Positions 9,484-17,858 of a DNA stretch of 51,838 bases are shown here, piece after piece. The stretch's first letter is position 1. Each line of letters begins with the position of its first letter. The translations under genes were made by a program, and so were the position numbers. Origin of the DNA: Myceligenerans indicum (lineage in GTDB: Bacteria; Actinomycetota; Actinomycetes; Actinomycetales; Cellulomonadaceae); contig NZ_JABBYC010000033.1 in assembly GCF_016742955.1 (NCBI RefSeq), positions 1 through 51,838 of the forward strand. The letters run 5' to 3'. Below the pieces are notes generated by a model, which had not been told where the DNA came from, did no database searches, and worked only from the letters and a program-made list of their open reading frames with translations.

Positions 9484-10587
9484 GTGCAGATAGAAACCTC
9501 GACCGCCGTCGCGCCCTCGACCGCCGTCGTACCGGAGCCGACAGGGCCTGTCGCCAGGATCGCCGGTGTTGCCGTTCACCTGCCCGCGCAGACGCGCGAC
9601 GTCGCTCAGGCCGAGCGTGACCTGCATCGGCGGAACCCTGAGGTCGTGCCGCGGGTCCCGATGGTGGCCCGGCTCACCGGCGCGCGCCGGGTGCATGTCG
9701 CCGCCGCGGACGAACAGGCGTCGGACCTCGCCGTCGCCGCGGCACGGCAGGTGGTGGCCGGAGCCGGGCTGACGGTGTCCGACGTCGACCTGCTGATCTT
9801 CGCCTCGGCCTCGCAGGACATGGTCGAGCCGGCGACGAGCCACATCGTGGCGGCGAAGCTCGGCGCCTCCTGCCCGGTGATGGACGTGAAGAACGCCTGC
9901 AACTCGGTGCTGAACGGCATCGAGGTGGCGGAGGCCCTGATCGGTACCGGGCGGTACGGGCGTGTCCTGATCGCCTGCGGCGAGGTGCCGAGCCGAGCCG
10001 TGCGCTGGGACGTTCCCGACAGGAAGACCTACGCGCTGTCGGCGCCGGGCTACACGATGTCCGACGCCGGTGCCGCGGTTCTCGTCGAGAGGTGCGGCGA
10101 CGCGGACACGGAGCTCGCGGGACTGGCCGGCCAGGCGCCGTCGGGCATTCTGGCCTCGGCGTTCACGGCTGCCTCCGAGCACTGGGACGTCGGGATGCTG
10201 CCGGGCGGGGGGACGGTCAACCCGCGCGACGCGGAACGCAGCTACTTCGAGATCGACGGGTCGCGGCTGCGAGAGGCCTTCGGCGAGCTCGGGCCGGAGG
10301 TGGTCGTCGAGGCACTGGCGAAGGCCGGCGTGACCTGGGACGACGTCGGCTTCGTCGCGGTGCACCAAGTGGCGGTGGCCTCTCTGGACGACGTGTTCGA
10401 GAGCCTCGGCGTCGCACGGGAGCGCACGATCGTGACGGTCGCCGACCACGGCAACGTGGCCTCCGCGACCCTGCCGCTGCAGCTCAGCCTCGCGCAGCAG
10501 GCGGGGCGCCTGCGGCGCGGGGACGTGGCGCTCCTGGTCGGGCTCGCCGGCGGGATCAGCATGGGTGCGATGGTGGTGCGGTGGTGA
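9484..10587 (+). CDS. 3-oxoacyl-ACP synthase III family protein, OleA-like
   Basis: This is a condensing enzyme of the FabH/OleA thiolase fold, 367 residues from the GTG at 9484. The catalytic residues can be placed as Cys139 (VKNACNSVLNG), His294 (AVHQVA) and Asn324 (DHGNVASAT). Glu115 lies in DMVEPATSH, which resembles the segment carrying the OleA-type glutamate. OleA joins two fatty acyl-CoAs head to head to a beta-keto acid; FabH starts fatty-acid synthesis. I favour OleA-like because of the NAC-x3-LNG context and the OleC/OleD-like genes downstream, but this is not proven. An alternative ATG at 9454 overlaps the ATPase stop. It overlaps the glycosyltransferase gene by four bases. Confidence 0.82.
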   Translation: MQIETSTAVAPSTAVVPEPTGPVARIAGVAVHLPAQTRDVAQAERDLHRRNPEVVPRVPMVARLTGARRVHVAAADEQASDLAVAAARQVVAGAGLTVSDVDLLIFASASQDMVEPATSHIVAAKLGASCPVMDVKNACNSVLNGIEVAEALIGTGRYGRVLIACGEVPSRAVRWDVPDRKTYALSAPGYTMSDAGAAVLVERCGDADTELAGLAGQAPSGILASAFTAASEHWDVGMLPGGGTVNPRDAERSYFEIDGSRLREAFGELGPEVVVEALAKAGVTWDDVGFVAVHQVAVASLDDVFESLGVARERTIVTVADHGNVASATLPLQLSLAQQAGRLRRGDVALLVGLAGGISMGAMVVRW

Positions 10588-11390
10588 CCCGTGACGGAGG
10601 CCGAGGTGGTGGGTCCGACGTGCGGGAGGCACGGCTCGCCGTCGTCGTCCCCGCGTTGAACGAGGCGCACGAGAGCGGGATCGCGAGGACGCTCGAGGCC
10701 CTCCACGCGCAGGAGGACGACGACTTCGACCTGGTCGTCGTGGACAACGGGTCGACCGACGGGACGGCCGAGCTCGTGCGGACGACCGTCGAGCGGCTGG
10801 GGCGCGCGGCGCGGTGGCGGCTGGTGCACGAGCCGCAGAAGGGGACGGGCGCCGCCGCCGACACGGGGATGCGGGAGGCGATCACCGGCGGCGCCGGCCT
10901 GCTGGCCCGGACCGATGCCGACTGCCTGCCGCCGCCGGAGTGGACGCGGGCGGTCCGGACCGCGTTCCAGGCCGGGGACGAACTCATCGCCGGGCGGCTC
11001 GTGCCCCGGACGGACGACCGTCCCGTGTCCCGCGTCCAGCAGGCCGTGCTGGCCGGCGTGGTCCGGCTGGCGAGTGCGTTCGGCAAGGTCAGGCCAGGCA
11101 ACCGGGGTGAGGGGTACCTGGGGCCCTACGTGATGGCGCCAGGGTGCAACCTGGCGATCACCGCGGACCTGTACCAGCGGGCCGGGGGGTTCCCGCGGAC
11201 CAGGATCGAGGACGTGCACGAGGACCGTGCCCTGGTCAATGCGGTGCGCCGGCTGACCACCGCGTACGGCGAGCACCCGGAGGTGTGGGTGCGGGCCTCC
11301 ACACGACGGGTGCATGCCTGGGGCGTGGTGCGGACGCTGGGGTGGTATGCGGACCACCGGTACCGGCCAGACGTGGTGGACATCCGGTGA
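10584..11390 (+). CDS. Glycosyltransferase family 2 protein
   Basis: This 268-residue GT-A fold enzyme has the nucleotide-binding N-terminus LAVVVPALNE, the DLVVVDNGSTDGTAE segment (about 49-63), a DAD metal-binding triad at about 111-113 (ARTDADC), and an acidic ED pair in RIEDVHEDRAL that may hold the catalytic base. There are no membrane helices, so it should be cytoplasmic or peripheral. Family 2 enzymes transfer a sugar from a nucleotide sugar; donor and acceptor are unknown. The GTG start overlaps the ketoacyl synthase stop (GTGA), and its own end overlaps the P450 start the same way. It may glycosylate the product of the condensing enzyme. Confidence 0.88.
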   Translation: MTRDGGRGGGSDVREARLAVVVPALNEAHESGIARTLEALHAQEDDDFDLVVVDNGSTDGTAELVRTTVERLGRAARWRLVHEPQKGTGAAADTGMREAITGGAGLLARTDADCLPPPEWTRAVRTAFQAGDELIAGRLVPRTDDRPVSRVQQAVLAGVVRLASAFGKVRPGNRGEGYLGPYVMAPGCNLAITADLYQRAGGFPRTRIEDVHEDRALVNAVRRLTTAYGEHPEVWVRASTRRVHAWGVVRTLGWYADHRYRPDVVDIR

Positions 11391-12688
11391 GGGGCGGCGG
11401 GGTTGGTGCCGCCGGCGGGGGTGAGACCCGCTGGGAGGAGCGCGTTCAGCGGGCGGCGCATCCTGTCGCGTACCCGGCGGTGCGGGCGCTCCGAAGGCGT
11501 CCGGTGGCGAGGATCCCGCGGGTCGGGCTCGTGGTGAGCGACGCCGCGATCGCACGTGAGGTGCTGCTCGACGTGGAGCACTTCTCCAAGGTGGGGCCCG
11601 GATCGCCGTCGGAGCTGTGGACGCCGATCCTGGGCCCGTCCGTGCTGTTGAACATGGAGGGTGCCGAGCATGCCGCGATGCGGCGGGCGCTCGGGCCGAT
11701 CTTCGCGCCGCGCGCGGTGCGGGAGCTGGTCAGGGACCGGGAGGTGGTCGGGGCACGCGGGGCCGGATCGCGCGGGCAGGCGAGCGGGGGAGCGCTACCC
11801 GAGATGGTGGCGCGTCTGGACGCGGGTGAGGCCGTGGATCTCGCCGGTGTCGTCGCGGCCCAGGCCGGGGCGGTGATCTGCAGGCTGGTGGGGCTGTCGC
11901 CGACCGACGCGGCGGTGCGGGACTCGATGGCCGCGGCGCAGGCCGTCACGGGAATGGTGCGGCTGCATCGGCGCCGGCTGACGACGTCGCAGGTGGTGCA
12001 CGCGCGCCGCGTGCTGGGCGGTCTCACGGCATCGGCGCGCGAGGCGTACCGGGTGGGCGACGAGTCGACGGTGCCCGGGCGGATGCGTGGGCTCGGGCTC
12101 TCGGAGCACGAGGCGATGGGCGCCGTGGGAGCATTCGTGCTGACCGGGACCGAGACGATCCAGTCGTTCGTGCCGCGGTTGCTCGCCATCGCGCACGACA
12201 CCGGGTGGATGGAGCGGCTGCTGGGGGTGGACGGCGGCGTGGGGGAGCCCGGCCCGGGCGTGGAGGCGTCCCGCCGAGGGCTGCGCCACCGCGTCGTCGA
12301 AGAGGCCCTGCGCGTGACCGTGCCGAGCCCGGCCATGCTGCGTTCGGTGCGGGCCGACACCGTCGTCGGTGGACAACGGGTGCGCGCAGGGGACCGGGTG
12401 GTGATCGCGACGGTGAACTGCTGCCGTGCCGTCGGCGAGTTCGATCCGGACCGGCCCGCGGACCCCGACGTGCGGCACCTGTGGTTCGGGGCAGGCCCGC
12501 ACTTCTGCCTCGGGATGCCGCTGGCGATGGCGCAGGTGGAGGCCGTGCTGGACGCGCTCGCGCCGCTCGCCGCGACAGGCCGCCGGATGGTCGTGGGACG
12601 ACGGCGGCCCGCGCACGGCGTCCTCGTGCCGGCGTACCGCAGGCTCTGGGTCACGCTCGCCCCGGAAGGGCCGGGTGATGCGTGGTGA
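11387..12688 (+). CDS. Cytochrome P450
   Basis: This soluble bacterial P450 has 433 residues from a GTG that overlaps the glycosyltransferase stop. The haem-ligand motif FGAGPHFCLG lies at 367-376 with the ligand at Cys374. The ExxR pair is Glu306/Arg309. The I-helix oxygen-activation motif reads TGTET (253-257), with Thr in place of the usual Ala/Gly, and the C-helix has HAAMR (95-99). It would hydroxylate or otherwise oxidise an organic substrate with a ferredoxin partner. No ferredoxin or reductase gene is nearby. Its position between lipid-type and sugar-transfer genes suggests tailoring of that product. Confidence 0.92.
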   Translation: MRGGGVGAAGGGETRWEERVQRAAHPVAYPAVRALRRRPVARIPRVGLVVSDAAIAREVLLDVEHFSKVGPGSPSELWTPILGPSVLLNMEGAEHAAMRRALGPIFAPRAVRELVRDREVVGARGAGSRGQASGGALPEMVARLDAGEAVDLAGVVAAQAGAVICRLVGLSPTDAAVRDSMAAAQAVTGMVRLHRRRLTTSQVVHARRVLGGLTASAREAYRVGDESTVPGRMRGLGLSEHEAMGAVGAFVLTGTETIQSFVPRLLAIAHDTGWMERLLGVDGGVGEPGPGVEASRRGLRHRVVEEALRVTVPSPAMLRSVRADTVVGGQRVRAGDRVVIATVNCCRAVGEFDPDRPADPDVRHLWFGAGPHFCLGMPLAMAQVEAVLDALAPLAATGRRMVVGRRRPAHGVLVPAYRRLWVTLAPEGPGDAW

Positions 12689-13251
12689 TGGACGCCTGCG
12701 ACCCCGGTTGTGGCGGGTGCGGGGACACGGACACCGACCGGCTCACGCCGAAGCCCTGCGGGTGTGGTCCGGACGATGTGCTGGACCTGGGGTGCGACCT
12801 GCTGCCCGACCGGCGTACGTCATGTCGCGACGTGCTGCGCCAGCGGTTCCGCCGGGCGAAGGAGGTCCGGGAGAAGCGGGCCCTGGGGAAGTGGACCCGG
12901 GCGAAGGGGACCGAGCCGACGGCACTCATGGAGGCGCCCAACGAGCACGTTTCGTGGCCGCATCGCGTCCTCGATCGTGTCGCGTTGGCGGAACCGCCCC
13001 ATCGCGCTTTCGTGCGGCCCGGGCGCTGGTGGGGTGCGCGTTGGATCGGTATCGGCGCGGTTCGCGTGTATCAGCGGTACGTCTCACCGCGGCTCCCGGC
13101 CCGCTGTCGGTTCGTTCCCACGTGCAGTGCATACGCGCTGCACGCGGTGCGGTCCTACGGGCTGCTCCTCGGCTCGCGGCTCGCGCTGGGCCGAATCCAA
13201 CGGTGCACTCGTGACGTGCCGCAGGGGACCCGGGACGCGCTGGTGGTATGA
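12688..13251 (+). CDS. YidD-like membrane protein insertion efficiency factor with Cys-rich N-terminus
   Basis: The C-terminal third (about residues 118-180 of 187) is a YidD domain: VRVYQRYVSPRLPARCRFVPTCSAYA, with Cys140, Cys146 and Cys173 at the usual places. YidD normally has 70-110 residues and helps membrane insertion next to yidC. Here about 115 residues precede the domain, starting with a Cys-rich stretch (Cys4, 8, 11, 24, 26, 36, 46), and the usual C-terminal GGxDPVP motif is missing. There is no yidC, rnpA or rpmH nearby, so this is a paralogue tied to the P450/glycosyltransferase genes. The ATG overlaps the P450 stop (TGATG); a GTG at 12682 is possible. Confidence 0.78.
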   Translation: MDACDPGCGGCGDTDTDRLTPKPCGCGPDDVLDLGCDLLPDRRTSCRDVLRQRFRRAKEVREKRALGKWTRAKGTEPTALMEAPNEHVSWPHRVLDRVALAEPPHRAFVRPGRWWGARWIGIGAVRVYQRYVSPRLPARCRFVPTCSAYALHAVRSYGLLLGSRLALGRIQRCTRDVPQGTRDALVV

Positions 13252-13268
13252 CCGAGCCGATGTTCTCG

Positions 13269-15599
13269 TCAGAAGGGTGGTTGCCCAGGCCCACGTTCTG
13301 AGTGCGGTCCGGACTCGTCGGTGCCGGTGCCGGTGCCGGTGGCGCTGCTCGTTGCCGCCGCCGGAGAGGTGGGCCGGCGGGTCTGTGGTGCGTCAGATGG
13401 CCCTGCGAGGGTCATGCCGTGGGCGAGGCCGTAGCGGATCGTGGGGTCCACCACGGTGGGCTCGACCGAGGTGGTCGTGCCGGTGGGCGGGGTCCAGCGG
13501 GTGACCCCTGTGTCAGGGTCACGGGTGACACGCCAGCCGGCGTGGGTCTTGAGATTGTGGTGTTTGCGGCACAGCGCGTGCAGGTTCTCCGCGCGGGTCT
13601 GGCCGGGCAGGCCTGGCTGCCGGGCGCGATCGTGCTCGAACGGCTGGATGTGGTCGAGATCGGTCGCCGCTCTGCCGCCCGCGAGTGCTGGACGCTGGCA
13701 GCCCGGGAACATGCAGGTCCGGTCGCGTGCGATCACCGCGGCACGCAGGGTGGCACCAGGGGCGTACGCGTGGGTGGAGTGGTCGGTCAGGATCCCGGTG
13801 ACGGGGTCGGTCAGCAGCCGTCTCCAGGTGGCATCGCGGGCGATCTCTGCGGTGTGTTCGGCGGGAATGGGGCCGATGCCCTCAAGGACGGCGGGCGTCA
13901 TGTCCGCCGGGTCCAGCAACATGGTCGCCGGCACCGTCACGTTCACGGTGGCGGACACGTCGACGACTCGCACTCGGGTGCCCGCCGTCCGGCGCGCTGG
14001 GCGCGGGGTGCCACCCGCACCGGAGCTGTCCGCATCATTGGTGGTGTCCGCATCACCGATGGTGCCGGCTCCATCGGTGCCGTCGGCTTCACCGGCGCTT
14101 GTGGTCTCGCTGCCGGGGGAGGGCGCGGTCAGCGAGATGCCGTGCGAGTCGTCCGGAACCGGGATCAGATCGGTGTCCAGCACGGGTTCGACCAGCCGAG
14201 CCGACTCGTCTCCGCCGCCAAGGGAACCCTCCCGATCACCGAGGCGCGCATCGGCATCGTGCTGGTCGGCATCGTGCTGGTCGGCACTGCGCCCATCTGC
14301 ACTGCGCCCATCTGCACGGCGGCCGGCGCAGCCGGTGCCGCCGACCTTGCCGTTCTCGCTGCGGCTGCCGACGTCGTCGCTGCCGGTGTTGCGGCTCTTG
14401 CCGCAGTCTTCACCGTCCGCGCCCTTGGCCCGGCTGGTCTCCTCCGGGTCGGGCTGGACGAGGCGGCCCGTCACCAGTGCGCTGAACGCAGCCGCACGGA
14501 GAGCGCCCAAGGGCCTGGTCTCGCCGGGGACGTCCTTGAGCGCCCTGGCGGCGGCCTGGACGGCGTTGAACGTACGGGCGGTATTGATGACCGGCAGGTC
14601 GGCGACGATGCGTCCCATGCCGGAGCCTGCCTGCTCGGCCCAGACGTTGCATCGGTCCAGGACCCCGCGCCGACGGGCCTTGCCGTGCAGTGTGGCAGCA
14701 CGCGCGTTCATCTGTTCGCTGACCCAACGCCATGTGCGCGTGCGAGCTGCCGGCAGGAGGTCGGTGATGGCCTTGCCTCGCTCCTCGAGCGTGAGGTCGG
14801 ATCCGGCACGCAGGAACGTGTCTGCCTTCCTGGTGTCCACGTCCCCGCGAGCCAGTGCTCGATCCAGGCAGGGGTACATCCGCGTTCCCTCGCCGCGCGC
14901 GGCGATCTGCCATCCCTCGCCCGAGGTGATGTGCAGCTCGTCGGAGATCTCACCGGCGGCCGAGTCCCGCGCCAGAGGCCCCTCGGTCCGCGCCATCAGC
15001 TCGGCCGCCACCTGGGCCTGAGCGGCGCGTACCCACGACACGACCCGTTCCCACCCCGCAACGACACTCCGCAGCTCGTCGTCGGCAAGGAGCGCGAGAG
15101 CATGCGCCTGAGCGGCGCTCGGGACGGTCGCCCTGCCCGGTTCCTCCGAGCGTGCGCGCGCCGCATCGGGTGAGCGGCTCGGGTGGCTCGGTTCGGCGTC
15201 GAACGGCGGCTCCAGGCCGGTCAGATCCTTCAGTGCGCCAACCAGGGCCACTCCGGGTGCCAGCCGACGGAGATCGTCCAGCAGCAGCCGTGACACGTCG
15301 ACGACCGCCCCCATGGTGCCGTCCGGGCCACGTGACATGTCCCCGGCGCCGGGGCCTCCCCGCTCCTCAACGTCGTACGGGTTGGTCGCGAGGATTGCCG
15401 CCAGTTCCTGCTCCGTGTGGTCCGGAGGCAGGATCGGCAGACCGAACTCGTCCACCACCTCCAGGTCATCGAACGCGTCCTGGTCGGGGTTGCCGCCGAT
15501 GCCGCCCGGACGGCCGGTGCACGCGGCACCACGGGGCAGATCCCCCGCAGGCATGCGCTCGGCAACGTTGTCGGACGTCGAACCGGGCATGAGGCGCAC
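13269..15599 (-). CDS. DUF222 domain-containing HNH endonuclease (13E12 repeat family)
   Basis: This 776-residue protein has a DUF222-type N-terminal half (LLADDELRSVVAGWERVVSWVRAAQ onward) and a C-terminal HNH nuclease. The nuclease shows CMFPGCQRPA, then DLDHIQPFEHD and LCRKHHNLKTH. Such genes are abundant, multicopy and variable in actinobacteria; their role is unknown and mobility is suspected. Between the two domains (about residues 395-540) lies low-complexity Asp/Ser/Gly-rich sequence, including five-residue repeats of the SADGR/DADQH type. It points against its neighbours and separates two gene groups that look functionally linked. An ATG three codons in (15590) may be the true start. 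Confidence 0.88.
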   Translation of the reverse strand: MRLMPGSTSDNVAERMPAGDLPRGAACTGRPGGIGGNPDQDAFDDLEVVDEFGLPILPPDHTEQELAAILATNPYDVEERGGPGAGDMSRGPDGTMGAVVDVSRLLLDDLRRLAPGVALVGALKDLTGLEPPFDAEPSHPSRSPDAARARSEEPGRATVPSAAQAHALALLADDELRSVVAGWERVVSWVRAAQAQVAAELMARTEGPLARDSAAGEISDELHITSGEGWQIAARGEGTRMYPCLDRALARGDVDTRKADTFLRAGSDLTLEERGKAITDLLPAARTRTWRWVSEQMNARAATLHGKARRRGVLDRCNVWAEQAGSGMGRIVADLPVINTARTFNAVQAAARALKDVPGETRPLGALRAAAFSALVTGRLVQPDPEETSRAKGADGEDCGKSRNTGSDDVGSRSENGKVGGTGCAGRRADGRSADGRSADQHDADQHDADARLGDREGSLGGGDESARLVEPVLDTDLIPVPDDSHGISLTAPSPGSETTSAGEADGTDGAGTIGDADTTNDADSSGAGGTPRPARRTAGTRVRVVDVSATVNVTVPATMLLDPADMTPAVLEGIGPIPAEHTAEIARDATWRRLLTDPVTGILTDHSTHAYAPGATLRAAVIARDRTCMFPGCQRPALAGGRAATDLDHIQPFEHDRARQPGLPGQTRAENLHALCRKHHNLKTHAGWRVTRDPDTGVTRWTPPTGTTTSVEPTVVDPTIRYGLAHGMTLAGPSDAPQTRRPTSPAAATSSATGTGTGTDESGPHSERGPGQPPF
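14251..14314 (-). repeat. 15-bp tandem repeats inside the DUF222-HNH gene
   Basis: TCGGCATCGTGCTGG occurs twice in tandem (14251-14265, 14266-14280) and CACTGCGCCCATCTG twice (14285-14299, 14300-14314). On the minus strand they encode repeats of SADGR and DADQH type in the linker between DUF222 and HNH. Repeat slippage keeps the reading frame because each unit is 15 bp. Confidence 0.8.
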
Positions 15600-15857
15600 C
15601 CCCCTGTCGCACTGATCTCTGAGTCCTGCTGATTCCTCGGCCCTGCGTTCGATCCTATGTGTGGCCGTGACTCGATGCCATCAGAAGGAGCGATCTGTGG
15701 ATAACGTGCCGCATCGATGCTCAAGGTGATCTGATGGATCCACACAGGGACCGACCGCCATTCGAGGGAGACGCTAGATGGACCCACTGACATGCACCTC
15801 GTCGACACCGGGAGCAGGATCATCGGTGACTCGTACCGTCCGCTACGTTCGGCACTC
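15600..15857. promoter_or_regulatory. Divergent intergenic region between the HNH gene and the OleC-like gene
   Basis: These 258 bases are noticeably less GC-rich than the surrounding genes. They should hold promoters for both directions. On the plus strand TACGTT (15844-15849) lies eight bases before the ATG at 15858. I see no clear terminal repeat marking an insertion of the HNH gene, and no gene in the region. Confidence 0.4.
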
Positions 15858-17807
15858 ATGAGAACCGGGCATACGTTCGTCGACGATCTGCTGGCATCGG
15901 TTGCAGACGGCACCGTCGACCGCGACGGGGTGGCGCTGCGCTGGTTCGGCGACCCCATCCGGGGAATCCGGAGCGCCCGCCGTGGGTCTCGCGTCCGGGA
16001 AGAGGTGACGTTCGCGGCGCTCGCGGACCGCGTCGAGCGCACCGCCGCTGGTCTCACGGCCGCCGGGATGAGCCCTGGTGATCGCGTGCTCTTCAGCATC
16101 CGGCCGCGTCCCGAGGGGATCATCCTCTGCCTCGCGGTGATTCACGCAGGCGGTTCGATCGTGTTCGTCGACCCCGGCTCCACCCCGGAGCTGTTCGCCG
16201 CCCGCCTTGCTGCGGCGAATCCGCGCTGGGCCGCGACCGAGGCGCTGCTGTACCTGGCCTCTGCCGGCCCGCTGGCTCGAGTTGCCCGGGCGCGCGGGCT
16301 GCTGCTTCCTGCCTACTCCCGGCTCCCGGTCCGGCATCTCTACTCGGGAAGGTGGCTCCCGGGCGTCCCGAAGGGAGCCCGGCGGGTCGCGCGGCTCGCG
16401 GAGAGCACGACGGTCACGGACTCCGAGAGATCTGTGGGTCCGGGGGCTGCTGGGCCGGCGCCTGCGGGGCCGGGGCATGCGGATCCGGCGCCTGCGAAAT
16501 CCGCAGGTCAGGCCTCGGCGGAGGTCGTGGCTGACCGGGAGGCGCTCGTCGTCTTCACGTCAGGCACGACGGCCGAACCTCGGGCAGTCGTGCACACCAC
16601 AGCCTCTCTCGGCGGAATGCTCGGCCTGTTCGCGCAGGTGGGAGATCTGAGTCCGGGGCAGCGCGCGCATACGGACCAGCTGTTCCTCGGGCTGCCCGCT
16701 CTTCTGGCCGGCGGCACCTGGGAGATCCCGGCGCGCACTCCCGCCGCCGACCCGGTCGCGTTCGCCCGCGGGGTCGCGGGTGCGGACTCCTCCTTCGCGG
16801 TCCCGGCGGATGTCACAGCGCTCCTCGACGTGATCGAGAAGGAGCGCCGGAGAGGCGGGCGAGCAGACGGCTCCGGCCGCTTCGGCGCCCGCGTGTCATC
16901 GGCATCGGGGCATCCTCCCGATCCCTCGGCGGGACCGCGCGTGATGGCCGTCGGCGCGGCGCCGGTGACTCCCGCGTTGATGACAAGGGCGATCCGGCTC
17001 CTGCCGGGCACGCGCTGGGTCTGTGTGTACGGAGCGACGGAGATGCTGCCGGCCGCGGTCGTCGACGGTGTGGAGAAGGCAGGCTCTGTCGGCCGCACGT
17101 CCGGCGCCTCGGCCGCCGGTGACCTCATCGGAGCCCCGCTCCGAGGGATCTGCGCACGCATCGATGACCCGGACCGTGACGGCGTCGGTGAGCTCGTGAT
17201 CTCGGGCCCGTCGCTGATGGCGGGCTACCTGGCCGATCTCGACGCGGGGCGGCCGCACGTTCGCGAACACCGCACCGGGGACCTGGCCAAGGTCGACGAC
17301 GAGGGCATTCTCACCCTCGTCGGGCGCACCCGGGACATGATCATCCGCGGCACGGTGAACATCTACCCCGGGCTGTTCGAGCCGCGCGTCCGAGAGCTGC
17401 CCGGAGTCGCGGAGGCGCTGATGGTGGGTGTTCCGATGGACGACGGCGACGAGCGGGTCGTCCTTGTTCTCGTCGCGGACCGGGGCGACACCGCGACCCA
17501 GGACAGGCCGGGTGGCCAGGGTCGCGGGGACGGGCAGGGCGGCCAGGGTCGCGAGGACGGACAGGGCGGCCAGCGGATGCCGCCGTCGGGCATGCTCCTA
17601 CCCGCGCGGGGCGTGCCGCTCACGGGGAACACTCCGCTCGTCCGCGCGGTCGAACCGCGGCTGCCGGAGATCCTGGACCACGGTGCGCTCCCCGATCTGG
17701 TGGTCGAGGCGGCCGGCATCCCGTTGTCCGGCCGGTCCCGCAAGCCGGACCGTGCCGCCCTCTCCGCTGCTGCGGGACAGCTCATCCGGCGGTCCGTACA
17801 CATTTGA
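15858..17807 (+). CDS. AMP-dependent synthetase/ligase, OleC-like (beta-lactone synthetase type)
   Basis: This adenylate-forming enzyme has 649 residues. The ATP-binding P-loop VVFTSGTTAEPRAVVHT lies at about 231-247, the A5-type motif is CVYGATEM, and the hinge region shows TGDLAKVDDEGILTLVGRTRDMI. The early VFVDPGS and the C-terminal KPDRAAL resemble OleC proteins, which turn beta-hydroxy acids into beta-lactones. A plain fatty acid-CoA ligase is the alternative. Two low-complexity inserts (about 193-222 and near 550-575) are unusual. The start at 15858 fits a -10 box eight bases upstream; a longer frame opens at 15792. No OleB (alpha/beta hydrolase) domain is fused or adjacent. The OleD-like gene follows. 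Confidence 0.8.
   Translation: MRTGHTFVDDLLASVADGTVDRDGVALRWFGDPIRGIRSARRGSRVREEVTFAALADRVERTAAGLTAAGMSPGDRVLFSIRPRPEGIILCLAVIHAGGSIVFVDPGSTPELFAARLAAANPRWAATEALLYLASAGPLARVARARGLLLPAYSRLPVRHLYSGRWLPGVPKGARRVARLAESTTVTDSERSVGPGAAGPAPAGPGHADPAPAKSAGQASAEVVADREALVVFTSGTTAEPRAVVHTTASLGGMLGLFAQVGDLSPGQRAHTDQLFLGLPALLAGGTWEIPARTPAADPVAFARGVAGADSSFAVPADVTALLDVIEKERRRGGRADGSGRFGARVSSASGHPPDPSAGPRVMAVGAAPVTPALMTRAIRLLPGTRWVCVYGATEMLPAAVVDGVEKAGSVGRTSGASAAGDLIGAPLRGICARIDDPDRDGVGELVISGPSLMAGYLADLDAGRPHVREHRTGDLAKVDDEGILTLVGRTRDMIIRGTVNIYPGLFEPRVRELPGVAEALMVGVPMDDGDERVVLVLVADRGDTATQDRPGGQGRGDGQGGQGREDGQGGQRMPPSGMLLPARGVPLTGNTPLVRAVEPRLPEILDHGALPDLVVEAAGIPLSGRSRKPDRAALSAAAGQLIRRSVHI
17514..17573 (+). 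repeat. 27-bp tandem repeat in the OleC-like gene
   Basis: A 27-bp unit occurs twice (17514-17540 and 17541-17567, two mismatches), with six bases of a third copy. It encodes a Gly/Gln/Arg-rich loop (GQGRGDGQG type) in the C-terminal subdomain. The unit is a multiple of three, so copy changes stay in frame. Confidence 0.8.
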
Positions 17808-17858
17808 ACGGTACGGTACCGGTTGTCAGATCTGCGGCAGGGGCACGTGGAGGAGCGC

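Noticed and set aside
12688..12725. Radical SAM motif (C-x3-C-x2-C) in the YidD-like protein
   Set aside because: The spacing fits, but there is no barrel domain after it; it is more likely a metal-binding or disulfide-forming extension.
14251..14314. Short repeats as a CRISPR array
   Set aside because: The units are directly adjacent, lie inside a reading frame and have no spacers.
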